Shown in pieces: positions 33,026 to 41,592 of a stretch of DNA of 64,000 nucleotides; position 1 is the first letter of the stretch; each line of letters opens with the position of its first letter. The stretch covers positions 18,515 through 82,514 of the forward strand of contig JAGOZU010000003.1 in the NCBI GenBank assembly GCA_018058545.1, in the 5' to 3' direction. The DNA is from Promineifilum sp. Lineage in GTDB: Bacteria > Chloroflexota > Anaerolineae > Promineifilales > Promineifilaceae. The notes under the pieces are model-generated. The model saw only the letters and a list, made by a program, of their open reading frames with translations, had not been told where the DNA came from and did no database searches. Position numbers and translations under genes: made by a program.

Positions 33026-33811
33026 GTGAATCAAGTTACCTATGTCGGCCACGCCACCCTGCTCATCGAGCTGGACGGCGCGAACCTGTTAACCGACCCG
33101 CTACTGACCCTTCGCGTGGGCCACCTCCTGCGTACATCACAGGTTCCCGCGCTGAGTTCGCTACCGCTGGACGCGGTACTCCTCTCCCATCTCCACGCCG
33201 ATCATGTGCATCTCCGCTCCCTGCGTCGGCTGGGCAAGGATCAACTGTTGATCGCGCCGCGTGGCTCGGCGGGCTATCTGGCACGACATGGCTTTCATCG
33301 GGTGGTGGAGATGGAAGTGGGCGACAGCTTGCGCGTCAAGGACGTCACTATCGAGGCGGCGCCATCGGACCATGCCGGACGATCGATTCCCGGCCGACCC
33401 CGCACCGACTGCCTGGGCTATATCATCCGCGGCAGCCGTAGCATCTATTTCTCCGGCGATACCGATCTGTTCGCGGGGATGGCAGACATCGGCCCGGCGC
33501 TTGACGTGGCCCTTTTGCCGGTATGGGGTTGGGGACCGACGCTTGGCCCAGGCCACATGGACCCCTATCGCGCGGCCAAATCGCTGGAGATGTTGCGGCC
33601 GACGCTGGCCATCCCCATCCATTGGGGGACGTATTTCCCGGCGGGATTGCGGCCGTTCATGCCCACCCTGACCAGCCGGCCGCCTCATGAATTCGCCCGG
33701 TATGCCGGCAAAATCGCTCCCGAGGTGCAGGTGTGCGTGCTCGATCCCGGCGACGCGCTGGGCCTGTCGGGTTTACATACCCCGATGGGCGGCGCGGGAT
33801 CGGTTTACTGA
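33026..33811 (+). CDS. MBL-fold metallohydrolase (UlaG/NAPE-PLD-like)
   Basis: A 261-residue metallo-beta-lactamase-fold hydrolase from GTG 33026. Motifs: YVGHATLLIEL with an early His, metal site SHLHADHVH (HxHxDH), a further His in SDHAGRS, metal-bridging Asp in YFSGDTDLF, and the final His in IPIHWGTY. The compact layout with GHMDPYRAAK matches the UlaG-like subgroup, whose members hydrolyse lactones, phosphodiesters or lipid amides; the substrate is unknown. Its 3' end overlaps the convergent trpC-like gene by 7 nt. The start is supported by promoter geometry rather than by a ribosome-binding site. Confidence 0.87.
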   Translation: MNQVTYVGHATLLIELDGANLLTDPLLTLRVGHLLRTSQVPALSSLPLDAVLLSHLHADHVHLRSLRRLGKDQLLIAPRGSAGYLARHGFHRVVEMEVGDSLRVKDVTIEAAPSDHAGRSIPGRPRTDCLGYIIRGSRSIYFSGDTDLFAGMADIGPALDVALLPVWGWGPTLGPGHMDPYRAAKSLEMLRPTLAIPIHWGTYFPAGLRPFMPTLTSRPPHEFARYAGKIAPEVQVCVLDPGDALGLSGLHTPMGGAGSVY

Positions 33812-34614
33812 CCGGCTACCAGCGTTCTCACTTTCCCGGCGATATCCTTCGCCCGTGCCAGCGCCTCACCCACCAGGACGGCATCGACCGCGGCCGCGCG
33901 CATCATCGTCATATCCTCAGCCGACGCGATCCCATTCTCGCTCATCACGGCGATCTCCGACGGGATGAGCGGCCGCAGGCGTGCGGTCGTGTCGAGGTCG
34001 ATCTCGAAGGTCTGCCAATTGCGGTTGTTGATGCTGATGATGCTCGGCTGCAGCGGTAGCGCGCGGGCCACTTCTTCGGCCGAATGCACCTCGATCACGG
34101 CCGTCATGCCCAATTTGCGCACCAATGCCGACAGGTCGCGCATTTCTGCGTCGCTCAGCACGGTGGCGATGAGCAACACGGCGTCCGCCCCGGCCAGGCG
34201 AGACTCATAGATCTGATAGGGGTGGAAGATAAAGTCATGGCGCAGCACCGGCACGCGCACTGCCTCGCGTACGTCGCGCAGATGCTCCAGCGCGCCCTGA
34301 AAGTGACGGCCGTCGGTCAGGACGGAGACGGCCCGCGCGCCCGCTTTCTCGCACAGACGCGCCAGCCGGACGGCATCGTAGTTGGGAATCAGCAGCCCTT
34401 TGTCGGGCGACGCCTTGCCGCACTCGGCGACGAGCGAGACGCCCGGAGCGCGAACGGCGGCCTCGAAGTTGCGCGGCCGCGGGGCGACGGCGGTCATCGC
34501 CCGCAGATCCTCGAACGGCACGGCGGCCATCGTCTTGGGCAGGTTCTCGCGATGATGGGCCATGATCTCGTCCAGCATTTGGCCGCGACGTCGAGCCAGA
34601 TTGGTGACACTCAT
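33805..34614 (-). CDS. Indole-3-glycerol-phosphate-synthase-like protein lacking catalytic lysines
   Basis: A 269-residue TIM barrel clearly of the TrpC family: VSVLTDGRHFQGALEHL, FHPYQIYESRLAGADAVLLI, AVIEVHSAEE, SIISINNRNW, MSENGI. Key positions differ from active enzymes. The ECKKASPSKG motif reads ECGKASPDKG, so the first Lys is Gly66, and the (R/C)KDFI lysine that acts as general acid is His126 (LRHDFI). Glu64, Glu175, Asn196 and Glu226 are kept; the Ser after Glu226 is Asn. No other trp gene is nearby. It starts 4 nt after the stop of the HD-domain gene, implying a shared operon. It may be a repurposed barrel with a different reaction. Confidence 0.85.
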   Translation of the reverse strand: MSVTNLARRRGQMLDEIMAHHRENLPKTMAAVPFEDLRAMTAVAPRPRNFEAAVRAPGVSLVAECGKASPDKGLLIPNYDAVRLARLCEKAGARAVSVLTDGRHFQGALEHLRDVREAVRVPVLRHDFIFHPYQIYESRLAGADAVLLIATVLSDAEMRDLSALVRKLGMTAVIEVHSAEEVARALPLQPSIISINNRNWQTFEIDLDTTARLRPLIPSEIAVMSENGIASAEDMTMMRAAAVDAVLVGEALARAKDIAGKVRTLVAGQ

Positions 34615-34618
34615 CGGT

Positions 34619-35227
34619 TCAGACCTCCGGCTCTCGCCTGATGTAGCCCCGCTCCAGGCAGTCGGCCAGGAGCGACTCGACGAAACGGCCGAGTTCGGCC
34701 GAGCTTTCGACGATGGGGGCAATGCGACGGCGCACCTGGGCGATGCCGATCCCCTTTTCGACCCAGGCGCCGCCGTTGTTTAGATAGTTGTGCAGAAACG
34801 GCATGAGCCGGTCCATGGCGTTGGCGAACCGGGCTTCGGTCGTGGCCCGCGCCTCGAACTCGTCCCACAAGGCGCGGAATTCGGCCGCCTGCTCATCGGG
34901 CAGCAGCCCAAACAGCCGGTCGGCGGCACGTTGCTCGCGCCGAGCTTTATCCAGATAACCCGTGGCGTCGTAGGCGAAGGTGTCTCCGGCGTCAATCTCG
35001 ATGATGTCGTGTACCAGCAACAGGCGCACGACGTGGTTCACATCCAGGGCTTCGCCGGCATATTCGTTGAGCACCAGAGCCATCATCGCCAGATGCCAGC
35101 TGTGCTCGGCCGAATTTTCACGCCGCGAGCCGTCGACCAATGGCGCGTGGCGCACAATGCTTTTCAGCCGATCGATCTCGATGATGAAGTTCAGCTGTCG
35201 GGCCAATCTGTCGTTGTTGGTGAGCAT
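34619..35227 (-). CDS. HD-domain hydrolase (HD_3 type)
   Basis: A 202-residue phosphohydrolase with the full metal site: ENSAEHSWHLAMMAL (His), LLLVHDIIEIDAGDTFAYD (HD plus Glu/Asp), and a distal Asp in FANAMDRLMPFLHNYL. It is similar to bacterial YfbR-like and eukaryotic HDDC2-like 5'-deoxynucleotidases, acting on dNMPs by family analogy. ATG 35227 begins MLTNNDRLARQLNFIIEIDR. The trpC-like gene follows after 4 nt, so the pair is likely co-translated. A weaker paralogue is at 21182-21745. Confidence 0.85.
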   Translation of the reverse strand: MLTNNDRLARQLNFIIEIDRLKSIVRHAPLVDGSRRENSAEHSWHLAMMALVLNEYAGEALDVNHVVRLLLVHDIIEIDAGDTFAYDATGYLDKARREQRAADRLFGLLPDEQAAEFRALWDEFEARATTEARFANAMDRLMPFLHNYLNNGGAWVEKGIGIAQVRRRIAPIVESSAELGRFVESLLADCLERGYIRREPEV

Positions 35228-35264
35228 TTGCTAAAAATCGTCCCTTCGTGTGTCCGCAAGAGGG

Positions 35265-35292
35265 TTGTTCTCGGCGGCTGTGGGATTATACT
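35265..35292 (+). promoter_or_regulatory. Promoter of the secreted-protein gene
   Basis: TTGTTC (35265-35270) and TATACT (35287-35292) are spaced 16 bp, about 60 nt before ATG 35355. Confidence 0.55.
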
Positions 35293-35354
35293 TCGGCCCG
35301 GCCGCGACTCAAGCGATATACGGCGTTGCGGCCCTTGTTACTCATGGAGGTAGT

Positions 35355-36125
35355 ATGAAGAACATGAGCAACTTTTTACACGTCAGGTTGGGCTGGTGGG
35401 CGGCGCTCCTGTTGGTGCTCGTCGCCGCGGGCGTCGCTTATGCCGAGACCGATGGGCAAAGCAAACGCCTGTTTATGCCGGCCATCCTCATTGGCCCGGC
35501 GATGGATTGCAACGTCCCCGGTGCGTCCTTCACCTCGCTCAGCATCAAAGGCGAGCCTCTCACGGTGAACCCCGAGACCAACCGCGATGTGAATCTGGGC
35601 GCACGCGGCTACAAGCGGGTCAACGCGCCGTTGAAATTGGTGGCGCTGGGGTCGGTGCATGACCGGAAAGCGCCCCAACTTCCCGGCATGTTCGGCGATC
35701 GGCGAACGCCGGCCTTCACCAGCGCCTACGACGCCGACCTCGGCCCCCACCAGCAATGGGATGTGACGTTGCTGGGGATGGGCACGGCAAAGGGTGAGGT
35801 TATCTATACGCCGGACTCGGGCTATGATATCGGGGGAGGGTATGAGTATCTGGTGATGTATGCGTCCGAGACGCGCGTCACGCTCCATATCGGCCGCGAG
35901 GATGAGTTCTTTGGCTACGTGCTCCATATCGAGGATGTGTGCGTCGATCCCGATCTGCTGGCGCTCTACCGGCAAATGCATGCCGCCGGACGACGCTCGC
36001 TGCCGGCGCTGCGCGGCCACGATCCATTCGGCCGAGCGATGGGCGTCGAAGTGAAGGCCGCCGTGCGGGATTCGGGCAGTTTCATGGACCCGCGCTCGCG
36101 CAACGACTGGTGGCAGGGCAGGTGA
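35355..36125 (+). CDS. Secreted protein of unknown function
   Basis: 256 residues. ATG 35355 follows a strong GGAGG. The N-terminus is a signal peptide (VRLGWWAALLLVLVAAGVAYA, likely cut before ETDG). The mature part, RLFMPAILIGPAMDCNVPG onward, is beta-rich with aromatic and glycine turns (YTPDSGYDIGGGYEYLVMY) and two cysteines (C53 region and VCVDPD) that might form a disulphide. I do not recognise the family; the short IFMP-like sequence after the signal peptide is common in exported Chloroflexota proteins. No partner genes are obvious. Confidence 0.75.
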   Translation: MKNMSNFLHVRLGWWAALLLVLVAAGVAYAETDGQSKRLFMPAILIGPAMDCNVPGASFTSLSIKGEPLTVNPETNRDVNLGARGYKRVNAPLKLVALGSVHDRKAPQLPGMFGDRRTPAFTSAYDADLGPHQQWDVTLLGMGTAKGEVIYTPDSGYDIGGGYEYLVMYASETRVTLHIGREDEFFGYVLHIEDVCVDPDLLALYRQMHAAGRRSLPALRGHDPFGRAMGVEVKAAVRDSGSFMDPRSRNDWWQGR

Positions 36126-36139
36126 TTGCCGGCGGCAGT

Positions 36140-36937
36140 TCAGTGTGTCGAGCCTGAATCCGTGAACCGGGCGGATTCCCGCTGTCGCGCGGCCTCGAAC
36201 AACAGGACGCCCGCCGCCAGCGCCGCATTTAGCGATTCGGTCGCGTCGCGCATCGGGATGGTCACCCGCCCTGTGGCGACCTGCCCGGCGGCCGTTCCCG
36301 CCCCATGGGCCTCGCCGCCGATCAGGATGGCCGCCGGCCGACGCCAGTCGACGGCCGAGTAAGCCGTTCCGTCCCGCGCGGTCGCCAGCCATACGTCCAG
36401 CCCTCTGACCAGAGCGGCGATCTCCTCCCATGCGGCCGCGCGCACCGGCAGCCGCAAGATAGCCCCCATGCTGCCGCGCACGACCTTGGGGTTATATGGG
36501 TCCACGCAGCCTGGCCCCAACAGCACGCCATCCGCTCCCGCGGCGGCCGCCGCTCGCAGGATCGTGCCCATATTGCCGGGGTTGGCCACGGCGTCCAGGA
36601 TGACCAGCAGCGATGGCGCGTCGGGCCACGGCCGCGGCTCCATAGCCACCACCGCCAGCGCTCCCGGCGCGGTCTCCGTGTCGCTCATGGCGGCCATCAC
36701 CCCGTCGCTGACCGGCGTCGCCGCCACGCCAAGCTCGGGCAAAAGGGCGCGGCCGTCGTCGCTTTCCGCCCAGTCGGCCGTGACATAGAGCGCCCGCGGC
36801 CGGATCGACCCCGCGGCCAGTTCCCGTATCCAGCGCGTGCCCTCGACCACAAACGCCCCTTCGGCATAGCGGAAGCGCCGGTCGGACAGCAGGCGACGCA
36901 CTGTTTTGACTTGCGGGTTGGTTCGGCTGGTGATCAC
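36140..36937 (-). CDS. TrmH/SpoU-family RNA 2'-O-methyltransferase
   Basis: A 265-residue SPOUT enzyme that methylates ribose in rRNA or tRNA using SAM. The N-terminal substrate-binding domain starts ITSRTNPQVKTVRRLL and contains FVVEGTRWIREL. The knot domain has the three motifs: ANPGNMGTILRAA (motif 1), ILIGGEAHG (motif 2) and IPMRDATESLNAALAAGVLLFE (motif 3). The start is GTG 36937, only 7 nt from a -10 box (TATACT, 36945-36950 on the minus strand), suggesting a leaderless mRNA. The target nucleotide is unknown. Confidence 0.92.
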   Translation of the reverse strand: MITSRTNPQVKTVRRLLSDRRFRYAEGAFVVEGTRWIRELAAGSIRPRALYVTADWAESDDGRALLPELGVAATPVSDGVMAAMSDTETAPGALAVVAMEPRPWPDAPSLLVILDAVANPGNMGTILRAAAAAGADGVLLGPGCVDPYNPKVVRGSMGAILRLPVRAAAWEEIAALVRGLDVWLATARDGTAYSAVDWRRPAAILIGGEAHGAGTAAGQVATGRVTIPMRDATESLNAALAAGVLLFEAARQRESARFTDSGSTH

Positions 36938-36944
36938 AGACCCA

Positions 36945-36950
36945 AGTATA
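36945..36950 (-). promoter_or_regulatory. -10 box adjacent to the TrmH-family start codon
   Basis: TATACT on the minus strand ends 7 nt before GTG 36937. The -35 region is poor (near 36967-36973), so this call rests mainly on the -10 box and its spacing. Confidence 0.4.
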
Positions 36951-36969
36951 CTGCAGACCGGCCCGATCG

Positions 36970-38238
36970 CTATTGGCCGGCGATCATGGGGATGAAACCG
37001 CGCCTGTCGAGCGCGAGCGGTTCCGTCGGCGTGCCGATAGTGAACTCATGCGTGTAGGTTCGGCCGTTGAACGTCGCATCAAATCGCCACGTTCCCGTCT
37101 TCGTCCCGGCGGGGAAATCATACGACCACCACCACCAGGACAGGGTGTAATGCGCCTTGGCCGCGCGCTGCTCCCATTGGGCGAAGATCGCCCCGTCCGG
37201 CGCGACGATCCGGTATTGCGTCGGCAAGCTGCTGAGCTGGTCGCGGTAGAAGGCGGTGAACGTGACGCGATCGCCGGGCTGGAACCGGGTCGCCTCGTTG
37301 GTGATGTCAGGGTTGGGGCATGACCCCCAGGCGAAGGGCGCGGTGCCGGTCATCAGCTTGTTGATCCCCGAATCGTAATAGTTCGGTTGGGAGGCCCACC
37401 ACGAGCCACCGTCCAGCGGGTTGCAACTCCCGGCGTAGGGATCGACCAGCCGCCCCCCGGCGTATAGCTCGAAATGCAGGTGCGGCCCCGTAGAATTGCC
37501 TGAACTACCCACCAGGCCCAGATACTCCCCGGCAGCGACCGTGGCGCCGATGCCCTTCGACGTCAATGAGCCGCGCTTCATATGCCCGTACCAGGCGACG
37601 GAACCGTCGTCGTGGCGCACATAGACGGCATTCCAGCGGTTGCTGTTGAACGAGCAGCTTTGGTCGGGATGGCCATCATCGCGCCCCACGATGACGCCGC
37701 CGGCCGCGGCGACGATGGTGATATCGCCCGCCGCCATTTTGTTCCAGGCAAACGGCCACAGATAGAAGTCCGTCCCCTGGTGGTTATAGCCGGAGGAGGT
37801 ATCGTAGGTGCGGCCGCCGCAGGCGTAGTCGCTCACTTGGTTGGGGAAAGCCGGCTGGTGGTCGACGAAGCCTGTCACGGCGTGATAGCCAGGATCGCCG
37901 AACCCCGACCGGCCCGCCAGCGGCCAACCCAGCGTCAGACGGTCGGCCGACCGCGTCCCCGGCAATTGCCCTTCGGCCGCCAGCCGCGCGGTGTTGGCGG
38001 CGATCATCGACTCGATGCGGGCGCGTTCGCCGTCGTCCAGCCGGTCGTCGGACGGTGCGAGGTACTCGCCGCCGCCCGTCGCCACCGGTTGCGTCGGAGG
38101 TGTTTGTGAAGCGGCCAATCCGGCCGGCAAAATCAGGGCGAGCGCGCAGGCCAGCCCGAATAAAACCATCGCCCGGCGCGGGTGGCCCTTCGGCGATGGC
38201 CGGTCTGCATGTTGATTGGGTTGAATCATCGAGGCCAT
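36970..38238 (-). CDS. Exported M23-family metallopeptidase
   Basis: About 422 residues from ATG 38238 (ATG 38229 is possible). A signal peptide (VLFGLACALALILPAGLAAS) precedes a ~90-residue spacer. The LytM/M23 domain follows at ~145-290, with zinc ligands in NHQGTDFYLWPF (His, Asp) and GPHLHFELY (HxH), plus VRHDDGSVAWYGHMK. The ~130-residue C-terminal part beginning RFQPGDRVTFTAFYRDQ looks like an Ig-like beta-sandwich, ending LDRRGFIPMIAGQ. It probably acts on peptidoglycan outside the membrane. Four cysteines in the catalytic half may form disulphides. Confidence 0.9.
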   Translation of the reverse strand: MASMIQPNQHADRPSPKGHPRRAMVLFGLACALALILPAGLAASQTPPTQPVATGGGEYLAPSDDRLDDGERARIESMIAANTARLAAEGQLPGTRSADRLTLGWPLAGRSGFGDPGYHAVTGFVDHQPAFPNQVSDYACGGRTYDTSSGYNHQGTDFYLWPFAWNKMAAGDITIVAAAGGVIVGRDDGHPDQSCSFNSNRWNAVYVRHDDGSVAWYGHMKRGSLTSKGIGATVAAGEYLGLVGSSGNSTGPHLHFELYAGGRLVDPYAGSCNPLDGGSWWASQPNYYDSGINKLMTGTAPFAWGSCPNPDITNEATRFQPGDRVTFTAFYRDQLSSLPTQYRIVAPDGAIFAQWEQRAAKAHYTLSWWWWSYDFPAGTKTGTWRFDATFNGRTYTHEFTIGTPTEPLALDRRGFIPMIAGQ

Positions 38239-38343
38239 TCTAGCCGATCGCCGGGCGATGCTCCGTGCCCGAAGCGTGAAAGCCGCGTATAATATGCGTT
38301 GGCGGCTCCGGCCGGCACATTACCCTGCGACCACCCGCATCTT

Positions 38344-39210
38344 ATGATCGATGAACAGAAGGTCTGGGACGACATCTGGCCCGTCGTCGAGCAGCTCATC
38401 GCCGCCACCGTGGCCGAAGATCCTCAGACTATCCAACAACTGCTGCTGCCCGGCGGTCAGGCGGCCGACGCCCTTGACCTCTACGGCTTCGTCGTCTTCG
38501 ACATTTTGCTCAAGACGGTCCTCGGCCGCGAGCGGCTGGGCCTGACCAGAGCCATCGAGGGCGACGGCGGGCAATCGGCATTCATTGAGTTCGCCTGGCC
38601 CGATCCGGCGGCAACCGGCCGCGGCTATACGGCCGTCGATGTGGTGGCGGTGCGGCTGGAACAGGTCGATGGCCGCTGGCTCGTGAGCGAGATCAACCCG
38701 GCCAGCGCCGATCTGCCGCTCAACAACCTGCGGGCCACCAGCATCCTGGCCGGCACGCAGGTCATGAGCGATGATGGCTCGCTGCCGTCGGAGCCGTGGG
38801 TCTTGCCTGTGGCGCTCCATGCCGGGTTGCTGCAATTGCCATTGCAGCCCGGGGCGACAGCCGATCCGGTTGAGTCGCTGCTCTTGCCCGGCCTGCAAGC
38901 GCGCCAGTTCGGCTTTTTGCCGCTGATCTACGGTCGGAGGCTTTGGCGCGATTTCGCGCGCGATTTCACCGCCGCGGGCACAGCGGACATCGCCGACCGG
39001 CCGGAAGCGTGGGCCGCGGCCGTTGAGGTGATCCTGGGCGAGCAGTCCAATCATGGCGAAACCCAGGCCGCCGTCGGCCGCCATTATCGCGCCTCGCTGG
39101 GGGCCGTGTCGTCGCGCGCCAAGCAGATCCGCCGCGCGCTCGACATCCAGCCCTTCGACGAGCGCTACACCGATTTAAAAACGACAGAGATTGTTTACAA
39201 GGAGCTATAA
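38344..39210 (+). CDS. Conserved-looking unknown protein upstream of pgk
   Basis: 288 residues from ATG 38344; a longer in-frame TTG start at 38299 lies beside a TATAAT (38288-38293), which is more likely its promoter -10. The N-terminal ~150 residues contain FIEFAWPDPAATGRGYTAVD and RWLVSEINPASADLPLNN, resembling small SnoaL-like/cystatin-like accessory folds by eye only. The last ~70 residues (ETQAAVGRHYRASLGAVSSR, AKQIRRALDI) look like a helix-turn-helix. Its stop codon abuts the pgk start codon with no gap, so the genes are translationally coupled. Function unknown. Confidence 0.75.
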   Translation: MIDEQKVWDDIWPVVEQLIAATVAEDPQTIQQLLLPGGQAADALDLYGFVVFDILLKTVLGRERLGLTRAIEGDGGQSAFIEFAWPDPAATGRGYTAVDVVAVRLEQVDGRWLVSEINPASADLPLNNLRATSILAGTQVMSDDGSLPSEPWVLPVALHAGLLQLPLQPGATADPVESLLLPGLQARQFGFLPLIYGRRLWRDFARDFTAAGTADIADRPEAWAAAVEVILGEQSNHGETQAAVGRHYRASLGAVSSRAKQIRRALDIQPFDERYTDLKTTEIVYKEL

Positions 39211-40425
39211 ATGAACAAGAAAACCGTCACCGATATCGACGTCAACGGCAAGCGAGTCTTTGTCCGGGTCGATTTCAACGTTCCCCTCAGCAGCAAGGAT
39301 CCCAAAGATCACATCACCGTCACCGATGACACCCGCATCCGCGCCGCCCTGCCCACGCTCAACTACCTGCTTGACCACGGCGCGTCGCTCATCCTGGCTT
39401 CGCATCTCGGCCGCCCCAAGACAGCCGACGACGTGCAGTTCGCCATGAAGCCGGTGGCCGCCAAGCTCCAGGAGCTGATCGGCCGTCCTGTCCAGTATGT
39501 GCCCGCGGTGATGAGCCCCGAGGTGAAAGCCGCCGCCGCGGCTCTGAAGCCCGGCGATGTCCTGCTGCTGGAGAACACCCGCTTCCACCCCGGCGAGAAG
39601 AAAAACGACCCCGCGCTGGCGGCCGATTTCGCCTCGCTGGCCGATGTTTACGTGGATGACGCTTTTGGCTCGGCTCACCGGCCGGACGCCAGTGTCGACG
39701 GCGCGGCCTACGCCATGCGCGCCAAGGGCGGGGCGGCCGTCTCCGGCTTCCTGATGAACGCGGAGATATCGGCCCTCGGCGAGGCGGTCGAGAACCCGCC
39801 GCATCCCTACGTCGCCATCATGGGCGGGGCGAAGATCTCCGACAAGATCAAGCTCATCGAGAACCTGCTCGACAAGGCCGACAAGATCCTCATTGGCGGG
39901 GGCATGGCCAACACCTTCCTCAAAGCCCAGGGCCACAACATGGGCAAGTCACTGGTGGAGGAGGAGGCGCTGCCGGAAGCCAGGCGGCTGCTGGAGACGG
40001 CCGCCGACCGGCTGATCCTGCCCGTGGACGTGGTGACGGCCACCGAGGTCTCCCCGGACGCGCCGTCCGAGGTGGAGATGATCTGGGCCCTGTCGCCGGA
40101 GAAGATGGCCCTCGACATCGGCCCGGCCACGCTGGAGCGGTTCAATGCCGAGCTGCAGGGGGCGCAACTGGTGATCTGGAACGGCCCGATGGGGGTGTTC
40201 GAGGTGGCGCAATTCGCCAACGGAACCAACCAGCTGGCGCAACTGCTGGCCGGGATGGTCGACCACGGCGCGAAGGTGATCATCGGCGGCGGCGATTCGG
40301 CCGCGGCCGTGCGCAAGGCGGGCTTGACCGACAAGATGACCCACGTCAGCACCGGCGGCGGGGCCAGCCTGGAACTGCTGGAGGGACGGCAGCTGCCGGG
40401 TGTGGTGGCGCTGGATGAGAAGTAG
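39211..40425 (+). CDS. pgk: Phosphoglycerate kinase
   Basis: A 404-residue glycolytic enzyme converting 1,3-bisphosphoglycerate and ADP to 3-phosphoglycerate and ATP. Motifs: [82 protein letters not shown] and the nucleotide-binding [11 protein letters not shown]. Length is normal. The AAGGAG used for its start lies within the end of the preceding gene, and the stop TAA is immediately followed by ATG 39211. A terminator-like hairpin follows at 40469. Confidence 0.98.
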   Translation: MNKKTVTDIDVNGKRVFVRVDFNVPLSSKDPKDHITVTDDTRIRAALPTLNYLLDHGASLILASHLGRPKTADDVQFAMKPVAAKLQELIGRPVQYVPAVMSPEVKAAAAALKPGDVLLLENTRFHPGEKKNDPALAADFASLADVYVDDAFGSAHRPDASVDGAAYAMRAKGGAAVSGFLMNAEISALGEAVENPPHPYVAIMGGAKISDKIKLIENLLDKADKILIGGGMANTFLKAQGHNMGKSLVEEEALPEARRLLETAADRLILPVDVVTATEVSPDAPSEVEMIWALSPEKMALDIGPATLERFNAELQGAQLVIWNGPMGVFEVAQFANGTNQLAQLLAGMVDHGAKVIIGGGDSAAAVRKAGLTDKMTHVSTGGGASLELLEGRQLPGVVALDEK

Positions 40426-40468
40426 AACGACGGGACGCTGATCGCGTCTAACCGTATAGAGCGGCCGC

Positions 40469-40507
40469 GCTACCGCAATCGAACCAGGTGGCGGTAGCAC
40501 TTTATTT
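40469..40507 (+). terminator. Probable terminator after pgk
   Basis: The 8-bp stem GCTACCGC/GCGGTAGC (40469-40476 with 40491-40498) and 14-nt loop are followed by ACTTTATTT. Confidence 0.55.
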
Positions 40508-40544
40508 AAGGGGAGTGTTTTTCTGCAATCGGTTGTTGTAGATC

Positions 40545-40573
40545 TTGCAACACTGTATCCACTCGGATACAAT
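40545..40573 (+). promoter_or_regulatory. Toxin-antitoxin promoter with overlapping operator
   Basis: TTGCAA (40545-40550) and TACAAT (40568-40573) are spaced 17 bp. A perfect palindrome TGTATCC-ACTC-GGATACA (40554-40571) covers the spacer and overlaps the -10 box. This is the expected layout for autorepression by a HigA-type antitoxin. Confidence 0.7.
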
Positions 40574-40583
40574 ATTGAGGTAC

Positions 40584-40880
40584 ATGTACACCGTCTTTCG
40601 ATCCAAAGAGTTCGATAGCTGGCTTGCGGATCTTAAAGATGCCAAGGCAAAAGCTCGCATCGTTGCACGACTTAAATCGGTTGAATTTGGCAACCTGGGT
40701 GATGTTCGATCGGTAGGTGGAGGTATCAGCGAGATGCGAATTCATTACGGCCCAGGGTATAGAGTATATTTTACGCGAAGGGACAGGCTCCTGATATTTC
40801 TGCTGACGGCTGGAGACAAATCCTCCCAGGAACGTGACATTAGAAGGGCAAAATCATTGGCGGAAACGCTGAAGGACTAA
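40584..40880 (+). CDS. RelE/HigB-like toxin (type II toxin-antitoxin)
   Basis: A 98-residue protein of the Gp49/HigB subgroup of RelE/ParE-type toxins: VFRSKEFDSWLADLKDAKAK, then ARIVARLKSVEFGNLGD, VGGGISEMRIHYGPGYRVYF and LLTAGDKSSQERDIRRAKSL. Members are mostly ribosome-dependent mRNA interferases. The start ATG 40584 has GAGG just upstream; ATG-less extension to 40545 would overlap the promoter and is rejected. The toxin-first gene order, with the antitoxin 1 nt downstream, is the higBA arrangement. Confidence 0.88.
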   Translation: MYTVFRSKEFDSWLADLKDAKAKARIVARLKSVEFGNLGDVRSVGGGISEMRIHYGPGYRVYFTRRDRLLIFLLTAGDKSSQERDIRRAKSLAETLKD

Positions 40881-40881
40881 G

Positions 40882-41184
40882 ATGGACAATTTTGCAAAAT
40901 TTGACGCGGCCGACTATCTGGACAGCGAAGAGGTGATCGTCGAGTATCTCACGGCCGCCCTGGAGGATGAGAACCCGGATGTGTTTCTGTCGGCTTTGGC
41001 CGATGTCGCCAAGGCGCGCGGCATGAGTGTCGTCGCGCAAAACTCGGGTCTGGGCCGCGAAAGCCTTTATAAGGCGCTTACGCCGGGGGCGAAACCGCGA
41101 TATGACACGATTCTTAAGGTTCTCCACGGTTTGGGCGTCAAGCTGATCGCCACATCCGTGCCGGTTGCTGCGCACACGGAGTGA
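40882..41184 (+). CDS. HigA-like antitoxin, XRE-type helix-turn-helix
   Basis: A 100-residue protein of the addiction-module antidote group: FDAADYLDSEEVIVEYLTAA at the N-terminus, then FLSALADVAKARGMSVVAQN, SGLGRESLYKALTPGAKPRY and LKVLHGLGVKLIA, the helix-turn-helix core. It is expected to bind the toxin and the palindrome at 40554-40571. The start ATG 40882 lies 1 nt after the toxin stop. Confidence 0.9.
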   Translation: MDNFAKFDAADYLDSEEVIVEYLTAALEDENPDVFLSALADVAKARGMSVVAQNSGLGRESLYKALTPGAKPRYDTILKVLHGLGVKLIATSVPVAAHTE

Positions 41185-41242
41185 GAAGCTAACGAGCTAC
41201 TATACGACCCAGTAGGCGTCGCCCGCCAAAAGGAAGAAACAT

Positions 41243-41554
41243 ATGTACGGACTGATCGGCAAGATGATCGCTGCCCCGAACGAGCGCGACGCCCTGATCG
41301 CAATCATGCTGAATGGTATCGCCGGGATGCCGGGCTGCCTCAGCTACGTCGTCGCCATAGACCCGGCCGACGAGGACGCCATCTGGATCACCGAGGTTTG
41401 GGACAGCCAGGAAAGCCATCAGGCGTCGCTGTCACTGCCCGACGTGCGGGAAGCCATCGCCCGCGCCCGGCCGCTGATCGCCGGCTTTGGTGATTCGACA
41501 ACGACGGAGCCGGTCGGCGGGCATGGCCTGGTTTCGGTTGATGGTGAACGCTGA
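41243..41554 (+). CDS. Putative quinol monooxygenase / ABM-domain protein
   Basis: A 103-residue ferredoxin-like ABM protein: MYGLIGKMIAAPNERDALIA, PGCLSYVVAIDPADEDAIWI, TEVWDSQESHQASLSLPDVR. Members include YgiN-like quinol monooxygenases and small antibiotic-biosynthesis monooxygenases; the true activity is unknown. ATG 41243 follows AAGGAAGAAAC. It stands alone between the toxin-antitoxin pair and the small ORF at 41593. Confidence 0.82.
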   Translation: MYGLIGKMIAAPNERDALIAIMLNGIAGMPGCLSYVVAIDPADEDAIWITEVWDSQESHQASLSLPDVREAIARARPLIAGFGDSTTTEPVGGHGLVSVDGER

Positions 41555-41592
41555 AACCACGTCAAGGATATAGTCACCCTGATCGGGTATAT

